From Orientallactaga sibirica (Eukaryota; Chordata; Mammalia; Rodentia; Dipodidae): DNA of 64,000 bases. Below are positions 53,356 through 64,000 of the stretch, piece after piece. Within the stretch, counting starts at the first letter, position 1; each line of letters opens with the position of its first letter. The notes beneath the pieces are model-generated. The model did not search any database and had not been told where the DNA came from. It worked only from the letters and a program-made list of their open reading frames with translations. The stretch spans positions 3,203,501-3,267,500 of the forward strand of contig JAEOAD010000888.1 of the NCBI GenBank assembly GCA_036365145.1, written 5' to 3'. The position numbers were made by a program, and so were the translations under genes.

Positions 53356-54722
53356 AACCAAGGGACTGGGGAGGTGGTTCAGCAGTTAAAGGTGCTTCTT
53401 TGCAAAGCCTGCTGGCAAGAATTCAACTCTCCAGTGCCCACATAAAGCCAGGTACACAAAGCGGCACATGCTTTTGGAGTTTCTATGCAGCAACAAGAGG
53501 CCCTGGCATACCCATTCTCATTCTCTATCTCCCCTTGATAATAACTCAACTTATAAAAAATCAAATTATGTATGAAAATTGTCAATCAAAATAAAAACAG
53601 GGGGGGCTAGTTCAGAAGTTAAAGGTACTTGTTTGCCAAGTCTGATGACCTGGGGTTCAATTCCCCAGCACCCATGTAAAGTTAGATGCACAAAGTGCTA
53701 CATGTGTCTAGATTTTGTATGCAGTCACAGGAGGCCATGGCACACCCATTCTCTCTTGCTCCCCCCCCCCAGATAAAAACCAAAGAGGAAGCCAGGCATG
53801 GTGGCATATACCTTTAATCCCAGCAATCCTCCTACTTCTGCCTCCCAAGTGCATGCGCCCCAACACCTGGCTTATACCTGGTTTTGATCCTAGTGTCTTA
53901 ACTCAAATGTAGAGTACATGTGTTAGCCAAGATGTATGTCACAAATCATTACATTTGGGACAACTTCAGCATTACCTGTGAGCAGCTGGCACGGTGAATC
54001 TGAATTAGCCAGAACCAAAGTGACCACACTGTGCAGTGAGCAGCAGGGCTGCCACCTGGAAGCTTGACAGCCTGCCCCACACCTGTCAATCCACATTTTC
54101 ACCAGGTTCCTATATTTGGGTACTTGGCAAAGCATGGGAAGGCAAGTCCACAATCTCAACATTGGAGGCACCTGGAGATTTCAAGTCATGTATTTCTTGG
54201 GATTGATTCAATCAGTTCAGGTTGGAGTCTAAGAAGTGCTATTTTTAAAAGTTCTCACCCTGATTTGTAAAGATTATGAACCAGTGGGGGCTGGAGAGAT
54301 GGCTCAGTGGTTAAGGTACTTCCCTATAATGTAATGACCAGGGTTTACTTCCCTAGTACCCATGTAAAGCCAGATGCACAAAGTGGTGCATACATCTGGA
54401 GTTTATTTACAGTGGCTACAGGCCCTGGCACACCCATTCTCTGTCTCTCTGTGCTTGCAAGTAATTTTTTGTATATATATAAAAAAAGAACTATGGGCCT
54501 GGAGAGATGGCTTAGCGGTTAAGTGCTTGCCTGTGAAGCCTAAGGACCCTGGTACAAGGCTCGATGCCCCAGGACCCATGTAAGCCAGATGCCCAAGGGG
54601 GCACACGGATCTGGAGTTCGTTTGCAGTGGCTGGAGGCCCTGGCGTGCCCATTCTCTATCTGCCTCTTCCTCTCTCTGTCTGTTGCTCTCAAATAAATAA
54701 ATAATAAAAAAAAATTTTAAAA
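53356..54722 (+). repeat. DIP-type SINE cluster
   Basis: Copies at about 53360-53560, 53607-53775, 54286-54475 and 54498-54720, with a rearranged B1 piece at 53790-53880. Positions 53885-54280 are unassigned. Confidence 0.75.
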
Positions 54723-56095
54723 AAAAAGAACTAGTGGGAGTAGCATTGAGAAGTCAGAAGTAGAAGGATCATTTAGTTGAAGACAGCTAGGGTTACATTA
54801 AACACACACACACACACACACACAAAACTAGGCCAGGTGGCTCACACCTGTGATCTTAATACTCAGAAGCTTAGGCCAGCTGGGGCTACAGTGTGAGACC
54901 TTGTCTCAAAACCAACAACTAGAAGGCAGGGAAATCAGTTTGGCGGATACTGTCATCACTAGCATGATTTGGGGTCACTACTAGCCACCGAGTCATCCTC
55001 TAATGGAATGGGAAGTGGCCAAGAAGTGACTGTGTCCTGAAATTTCATTTTTATAAAAAGGGAGGGAGGGCATCCAATGCACAGTAGCTCAACAAAGCTT
55101 AGAAGAAAGACTGAAGATGCTCAACCCAGTCAGCACAGGTACAGGGGGATTTCCTTTTATTAGACAAGGGTTTCTATGTAGCCCAGGCTGCCCTCACTAC
55201 ATAGACAAAGAAGACAGTTTGGAAATTTCATTATCCATCCCCACCCCTCCACTCCCCCACCTTTAAACAACCTCCTTTGTTCTCAGTTCTGGGTTCTTGG
55301 TCTAGACAGACCTGAAGATGAAGGTGGGGGTGGTGACCCAGCCCTGCCACCACATAGCCACCAACTTTAGGGAAAGGTACAGGAAATGCAGTAAAGGTAG
55401 GGGCTCCTCAACACTTTCTTTCTCTGATCTTAACTAAGGTAAATATTCTAATCTCTATAGAGAAGGTATCATCTGACAGGAAGGCAGAGGACTGGTCACA
55501 GGCTTACTGGGTTCACTAAAACTATTTTGTTTTTGGAGACTGGTGGGAGGAACCTGTCACATACAAGTCCCTTTTCTTTCTTTTCTTTTAGCAGCAAAGT
55601 TTTAGAAACTTTTCCTCTTAACATATGCCCAGAGTAGTAGCTCATGATTGTAATTGCAGCATTCAGAACACTGAAGCAGGAGATTTCCATGAATGTGAGG
55701 CCAGCCTAGAGTATATAGAATACTAGGCTAGAGCCGGGAGTGGGGGCACAGGCTTTTAATCCCAGCACTTGCGAGGCAGAGGTAGGAGGATCACTATGAG
55801 TTCGAGGCCACCCTGAGGCTATATAGTGAATTCCAGGTCAGCCTGGGCTAGAGTGAGACCCTACCTCAAAAACCAAACCAAACAAAACAAAACAAAAAAA
55901 AAAAAAAGAAAAAGAAAAAGAGAACATAGAATATTAGGCTAGCTATGGACAGAGTGAAACTCTTTCAAAACAACAAAAAAAGGACAGCACTCAGGAGGCA
56001 GAGGTAGCAGGATCACTGTGAGTTCCAGGTCATCTTGGGCTACAGTGAGACCCTACCTCTAAAAAACCAAACAAAAAGTTCTTAACATGAGCTGC
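54723..56095. repeat. B1 copies, (AC)n tract and unassigned intron DNA
   Basis: (AC)n 54801-54825, old B1 54828-54915, old B1 55625-55730, B1 55733-55890 and a head-truncated B1 55982-56070. The stretch 54920-55620 holds nothing recognised beyond a possible old B1 scrap at 55160-55205. Confidence 0.65.
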
Positions 56096-57255
56096 ACCCC
56101 AAGTGGCTAATTTGAAAGGGAGAGCTCTGCTAGTCCAGGACTCTTCTCCCACCTCAGCACACACTGCCAGTGAGTGCTAGCCACTGAAGATGAGGATTCT
56201 AGAGACCAGAGGGGTCTTGTTATATTTTGAGCGGGCCTTGAACTCCTGGACTCAAGCAATCCTCCTTCCTGAGTCTCTGTCAGGCTGCTTAATCTTGCTT
56301 ACACTGCCTCCTAGGCTTTACCTAAGATCCGAGGTTTCCACAAATGACTAGGGAACATAATTTTCTTTCTTTTTTTTTTTTTTCTTTTTTTAAAGGTAGT
56401 GTCTTGCTGTAGCCCAGGCTGACCTGGAATTCACTATGTAGTCTCAGGGTGGTCTTGAACTCAGTGATCCGCCTACCTCTGCCTCCCAAGTGCTGGGATT
56501 AAAGGCACAGGCTGGAACTTAATTTTGAGACAGTGCTCTCAAAGAACAGCTACCATTTCTAATGTGCCACACAAAGTGTCAGGTGTCTTTAATCAACTCT
56601 TTCTATCCTCCTAATGGAGGCCGTGTTCAGTCACTCATTCTTAAAAGTTGGGTTCTCAAAAGGGCTTAAAGGACACGGGTGGGGCTGGTTGCACCCAGGA
56701 AGTGGTGCCAATCACAGTTCAAAGGTGAGCATTTTCTGTTGTCTGGGCCAGTGCCAAGCCTCTGCTCTTCCAGAACCTGGAGCGGAGTCTAAGAGTCTGC
56801 AGGCTGTCTCTAGACCATTTACTTCAAGTGGTAGCTGTCCTGCCCATTGTGCCCAACAAAGCAGCAGCCAGTTTCTGGGGAGCCATCTAGCAACTATGTG
56901 ATGGCCTCAGCACCCTCAGGTCCCACCAGCTGAGTAGAGGGCATATCTTCCTCAACCATCATCCCCTATAGGAGCATTCCACTTCAGCAGTCCTAACTCT
57001 CAGATCCCCAGATCTCAGGTTGCTTGGTCCAACTTCCCCCTTGTGTTTACTAAAAGTGCACTTTCTGAAAAGCAGCCCTCCCTTACCATCATCCTGCTAG
57101 TAATTTCTCAAGTGGCCAAAGCCCACGGTTGGTATAGTCCTGTTTACCAGCTGGCAGTGCTGGTATGGGACTAAGGGCAGGACACAAAGTTCCTAGGGGT
57201 GAGTACAGCTAAAGGCCAATCTAGCTCCAAGATGGAGCCTGAACCTGTAAGGTTC
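56096..57255. other. MVP intron 1: one B1, otherwise unassigned
   Basis: Minus-strand B1 at about 56390-56515. The flanks 56096-56365 and 56516-57255 show no recognised element; some MIR/L2-like texture occurs near 56555-56640. Confidence 0.5.
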
Positions 57256-57259
57256 CCTA

Positions 57260-57390
57260 TTGTTTTATTTGAGACACAGAGAGAGAACAGGCACACCAGG
57301 GCTTCTAGCCACTGCAGATGGGTCCTGGGGAATTGAACCTGGGTCCTCAGGCTTCACAGACAAGTTCCTTAACCACCAGCCCCTATTTGT

Positions 57391-57446
<56 letters not shown>

Positions 57447-58668
57447 TTTTTTTCTTTCTTTCAAGGTGGGGTCTCTCTAGCCCAGGCTGACCGGAATTCA
57501 TTATGTAGTCTCAGGCTGTTCTCGAACACACAGTGATCCTCCTACCTCTGCCTCCTGAGTGTTGGGATTAAAGGCCTATACCACACCCTGCTCTTTGTTT
57601 TTTTTTTGAGACAAGGTCTCACATTGTAGCCTAGGCTGTCCTGGAGCGGTATAATCCAGTCTAACTTCAAACTCTCAGCAAATCAAGTGTTGGGTTTACC
57701 AGTATGACCTATACCTGGCAAAGTCCCTCAGTTGTAAACCCAGCGTCTTAAGCCTGACAGGCATGTCCCAGGACTATTTTTTAGAGATAGGAAGCTGGAG
57801 ATATAGCCCAATTAATGGGTAGAGTATTTGACTAGCAGGCACAAGCTCTAGGTTTAACCAATGGCACCACATAAAACAAGGTGTGGTGGAACAAGCCTGT
57901 AAACCCAGCACTTGGAAGGCGAAGACAGGAGATTCAGAACTTTAAGGCTATCCTCAGCTACATTGTTCAAGACCAGCCCAGGATACATGACACACAGATT
58001 CCTTATGTGCCTAGATTAACCCAGAACCCCCGAGCTCAAGGCATCCCCTAGACTCAGCCTCCTGAGTAGAAATGTTACAGACCTTATACCCTCTCCCACA
58101 TCTTACTTTTGAGGAATGCAGTCACCAGGGACATGAGATTTGGGGCTGGAGATGCTGGCAGGTTGCTTCAAAATCCAGAATACTCAGCCAGGCGTGGTGG
58201 TGCACACCTTTAATCCTAGCACTCAAGAGGCAGAGGTAGGAGGACCACTGAGTTCAAGGCCAGCCTGCAACTACTGAGTGAATTCCAGGTCAGCCTGGGC
58301 TTCAGAGGGACCCTACCTCAAAAAACCAAAAAAAAGAATAAAATAAGTTGGGCGTGGTGGCACACGCCTTTAATCCCAGCACTCGGGAGGCAGAGGTTGG
58401 AGGATCGCCATGAGTTCAAGGCCACCCTGAGAACTCAGAGTGAATTCCAGGTCAGCCTGGGCTAGAATGAAACCTTACCTCAAAAAACAAAAAAGAGCCA
58501 GGCGTGGTGGCACACGCCTTTAATCCCAGCATTTGGGAGGCAGAGGTAGGAGGATCGCTGTGAGTTCAAGGCTACCCTTAGACTACATAGTTAATTCCAG
58601 GTGAGCCTGGACCAGAGAGCGAGGCCCTACCTCAAAAAACCAAAAAAAAAAAAAAAAAAAAAGAAAAA

Positions 58669-58704
<36 letters not shown>

Positions 58705-58715
58705 AAAGAAATAAA
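57260..58715. repeat. SINE and microsatellite cluster upstream in MVP intron 1
   Basis: DIP-type minus 57262-57385 (truncated), (TTCT)n 57390-57462, B1 minus 57463-57590, old B1 minus 57600-57720, ID-like plus 57790-57870, old B1 plus 57880-57990, B1 plus 58190-58335, 58345-58492 and 58497-58650, and (GAAA)n 58663-58708. Confidence 0.78.
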
Positions 58716-58868
58716 TAAAAGTCCAAAAAACTCCCCAAAGGAAAGTGAAAACACCCAAAGTAAAGATGACACCCTCCCTCTCTCCTTGCCCCTGAAGCAA
58801 GGCTGTAGAAGGCAGGAGAGCTAAAGGAAACCTTGTTGGGATTCTGGGAGCCAGGGTCAGGTACTCAC

Positions 58869-58940
58869 ATCTAGCAAGGTGGCTGGCTGAGGCAGGCCTC
58901 AAGTCAGGAAACTCCTGGGGATCACTTCCCGGTAGGGTAG
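58869..58940 (-). promoter_or_regulatory. MVP: Candidate MVP non-coding first exon and promoter
   Basis: In repeat-free DNA about 250 bases beyond the PAGR1 poly(A) signal, the minus strand has a TATA-like TTTAAATA at 58971-58964. A strong donor (CTAGAT|gtgagt) follows at 58869/58868. Transcription starting 25-35 bases after the TATA-like box would give a 60-75 nt exon. Its position agrees with the known MVP gene order and layout, a non-coding exon 1 close to the PAGR1 3' end. This is inference; human MVP has been described as TATA-less. Confidence 0.42.
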
Positions 58941-59185
58941 GGCAGGCAAGGGAGGAGCTTGGGTATTTAAAGGGCCCCTGCACCTCATTCCAAATTCAGG
59001 AATTTCTGCCTTGATACCAGCTGGCAGTGCTGGGATGACAGTAAGGGTGAGAGGGCCTAATAGGGGGCAGATGCTGGCCAGGTGCACCCCTGCGCCATCT
59101 GGCTTCAATTTTCCCGTCTGGTTGAACATAGTTCTCTAAGTGTGGACAACTGTTTAGATTTCAGTTGCAGTTCTGGACTATAGCC

Positions 59186-59191
59186 TTTATT
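59186..59191 (-). terminator. PAGR1: PAGR1 poly(A) signal
   Basis: AATAAA on the gene strand, 195 bases after the stop codon. The 3' UTR contains an (AG)n tract at about 59256-59282. Confidence 0.8.
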
Positions 59192-59385
59192 TTAGACTCA
59201 AAAAATCCAGTCCAGGACTCCAAAAAGATATTCAGCAGAGAAAACACATACACAGAGAGAGAGAGAGAGAGAAAGAGAGAGGCTCTCTCTTGTTGGGAGG
59301 CTTCTCTCTTCTTCCCAGGTTTCTTAGAGTCTCCATTGAAAGCCAGGGCACCCAGGCCCTGGCACCTGGAAGCCGGAGCAGCAAG

Positions 59386-61987
<2,602 letters not shown>

Positions 61988-62596
61988 GACCCAGGGCAAG
62001 GGTCATAGAGAACAGAGTAGAAGTCCAGCAATACGGGAGATGCTGGAACGCCGAACTGGAGTCCCTCGGGCTGAGGAAGCCTCTGCAACCAATCAGGCTC
62101 CAACAGCGGTCTCTGCGGCCGGAGCTCCGTCCCCAGGAGGGGGCGCTTAGTTTCCTGCACGGAGAGACCCCCACCCCACGGATCCACATCCGATATCTTG
62201 CCGTCCTCGGCGACCCACAGATACCATTTTCCGAGGAGGGGAAGGGAAGGCACGGTGGCGTCCGGGCCCTTCGGCCCTCGCTAGTCCGCACCGCGTCAGC
62301 TCCGCAGCCCTACGCCCCTGAAGCTAACGCCCGCCTCCCCGGCCGCGCAGACTCACAGCTCGCAGGCGCACGAAACGGCCCGGGCCGCTCCACGATAGTC
62401 AATGCTACTTGGAAAGGAAAGCGAGGGAAAGCTTGCACATGCGCAGGCAGACCCTTAGCTTCGACCCACACTAAATATGGCACCGTGACAGCGCATGCGT
62501 CTTCTCTTACTAGGTCCTGCCAGGAGGTAATGCCTTGGTCAGGCAGGCAAACGAACGCAGGGACCGAGACTGGAGGCGAGTCTCATGCATTATCCG

Positions 62597-62602
62597 TTTA
62601 TT
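62597..62602 (-). terminator. PRRT2: PRRT2 poly(A) signal
   Basis: AATAAA on the gene strand. It is the first clear signal downstream of the PRRT2 stop codon and implies a 3' UTR of about 1.17 kb (62580-63759). It lies roughly 100 bases upstream of the NRF1-like sites of PAGR1. Confidence 0.7.
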
Positions 62603-63759
62603 GGTATTAAGATTCATGCAGCATTCAGCATACAAAAATGGAGAATCAATTTGGTTTATCTTTTTTTAAAAGGAATTTTAGTTCCCCCAAGACTTTTAAG
62701 ACAAAAAAAAAAATTCCCACCAACTACGAAATGTATTGCAGCTGGCTCCCCGCCTGCCTCCTCAGCGGGTTGTAGCGAGCAACAAACCTCCCTTGTCCTC
62801 TTTAGAAAATTACAGGATCCCTCGCCCCTCCCTCGCTCCCTGCAGTTGGGAGCTTTGGTCCTATTTTTTTCTTTTTGGATTCTTCGGTTACAAATCATGT
62901 GAAAACCCTGAACCCCCAACACCTTCGAGAAAGAAACAGGTTAAAAAGCCCAGGTGTGCAGGTCAACTCAGGCAGAACCTTCAGCTGCCGAGGTCCTCCT
63001 TACCGGGCTGTAAGTTCAGGACCAGGACACCCACCCTTATGCAAGCACACCCAGGCTAGGCGTGGCTTGCCAGCTCAGTTACCCAATAGGCGCTTTAGGG
63101 GGCGGGGGTCCGGGCCAGGGTGGTCCCAGCCAAGAACAGTCGGAGCCCCGGGCTAGGTAGGGTGTCCTATCCCTACCCCAGCCTGATCTATGTACAGGAA
63201 TTTTTGCAAAATAAATTGTGGCAGGTGGGTGAAGAGGATGCCAGGGGGAAGATGAGAAGGCGGAAAGAGGAAAGGGGCGGGGGATGTTGTGCTGATGAAG
63301 GTGGAGTGTTAAAAAAGGCTGGAGGAAAAGAATGGGTTTGATGCCAAGACAGTGAAAATTGGGAGCAGGAGGCCAGGGTTGAGGGTTAGAGAATTCCGGA
63401 GACTGGAAGAGATGCCAGGAGGCCAAGAGCACGGAGTTTGGGAAATGTTCAGGGAGGCTTCCAGAAATGCAGAGGGGTTTCCAGAGTGCAGAGAGGTAGG
63501 GAGGCTAAGAGGCAGGAGGGGCCATCCACAAGCAGAAGTGCAGGGAGGTTGGAAACAGTGCAGAGAAGAGAAGTCTACGGTTGACAGGGGAGCCTGGCAG
63601 GATGCAGGAGCAGGAAAGAAGCTGTAAACAAGGGTGCTTAGGCTCCCTTGGTCCCTAGGGATGGGGGCCAGGGCCATCGACTGGGCTTCCCCCTGAGAGG
63701 GATGGGCCCAAGGCAGCTCTCAACAGGAAGAAAAGTCTTGGAATGCAGGGCAGAGCCCT
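62603..63759 (-). other. PRRT2: PRRT2 3' UTR (inferred)
   Basis: Repeat-free, moderately GC-rich sequence between the PRRT2 stop and its poly(A) signal. The right part (63340-63650) is purine-rich on plus. No SINE is present, in contrast to nearby intergenic DNA. Confidence 0.65.
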
Positions 63760-63770
63760 TCACTTATACA
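63760..63770 (-). CDS. PRRT2: PRRT2 last coding exon segment (VYK and stop)
   Basis: Acceptor cccacag|TGTATAAGTGA. With the G left by the previous exon it reads V-Y-K-stop. Only 11 coding bases lie in this exon; the rest is 3' UTR. Confidence 0.92.
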
Positions 63771-64000
63771 CTGTGGGAGAGGAGCGGGAAGGACAGACAG
63801 ACAGGGGTGGGGAGAAGGGTAGAGACAAAGGAGAAGTCGGGAGGACAGACAGGAGAGAGCAGGGGCAGGGGTTAGTAAAGCTGCCCTTGTCAACCCTTCC
63901 ACTCCTCCCCTGCCTGTCCCTGACCCCCACTCACCGCCTAAGTTGATGACGCAGGAGGCGATGATGATGAGGACCCCCCCCACCAACGCCACGATGCTTA
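63760..64000 (-). CDS. PRRT2: PRRT2 gene, 3' part: proline-rich transmembrane protein 2 (partial, 5' part outside the window)
   Basis: Presynaptic membrane protein of the dispanin (IFITM-like) family that acts in synaptic vesicle release; loss-of-function in human causes paroxysmal kinesigenic dyskinesia and benign infantile seizures. Only the end is visible: an exon at 63935-64000 encoding [20 protein letters not shown] (the C-terminal membrane segment), a 164-base intron, and a final exon giving VYK and a stop. The joined end matches the known PRRT2 C-terminus. No defect was seen. Confidence 0.93.
63935..64000 (-). CDS. PRRT2: PRRT2 penultimate coding exon (partial)
   Basis: Donor TTAGGCG|gtgagt. 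Encodes the hydrophobic C-terminal segment ending CVINLG. The acceptor lies beyond the window. Confidence 0.93.

Noticed and set aside
58497..58983. Minus-strand open frame across the (GAAA)n tract and the candidate MVP exon 1
   Set aside because: Half of it is microsatellite translation, and the region is better explained as 5' UTR or promoter.

Overview
This window is nuclear DNA from a mammal, most probably a rodent and most likely a jerboa-type (dipodoid) rodent. The evidence is split genes with GT-AG introns, CpG-island promoters, very dense B1 (7SL-derived) SINEs, ID elements, and a dominant tRNA-derived, B2-superfamily SINE. That SINE has a conserved body and ends in a CT-rich tract and an (AATA)n tail, and looks like the dipodoid DIP family. 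The species call is inference. The gene order CDIPT, MVP, PAGR1, PRRT2 matches the conserved block known from human 16p11.2, shown here in reverse orientation.

Layout. 1-3880: repeats and an unassigned intergenic stretch. About 4280-5110: CpG island. 5126-8324: CDIPT on the plus strand, six coding exons and 213 codons, with poly(A) signal at 8814. 8839-16250: CDIPT/MVP convergent intergenic DNA. 13437-20727: a head-to-tail tandem duplication of about 3.65 kb carrying the last coding exon and poly(A) signal of MVP. 19986-37684: MVP coding exons on the minus strand, 14 exons. They would encode 880 residues if a one-base deficit in a C-run at 23170-23174 were absent. 37708-58868: inferred long first intron of MVP, mostly SINE and L1 sequence. 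About 58869-58940: candidate non-coding first exon of MVP. 59186-61987: PAGR1 on the minus strand, three coding exons and 249 codons. 62597-64000: 3' end of PRRT2 on the minus strand.

How the genes relate. They are housekeeping or neuronal neighbours and do not form one pathway. CDIPT makes phosphatidylinositol at the ER. MVP is the shell protein of the vault particle. PAGR1 is a subunit of the KMT2C/D (MLL3/4) histone methyltransferase complex. PRRT2 is a presynaptic membrane protein. PRRT2 ends only a few hundred bases upstream of the PAGR1 start codon.

Repeats fill most of the rest: more than 100 SINE copies, about ten copies of one L1 3' end family (all read on plus), a RIDA processed pseudogene with three further insertions at the same point, and several microsatellites. 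I found no tRNA or rRNA genes, CRISPR arrays, or prokaryotic or viral systems. The observations most worth checking are the tandem duplication of the MVP terminal exon, the MVP frameshift, the displaced PAGR1 start codon, and the candidate MVP first exon.
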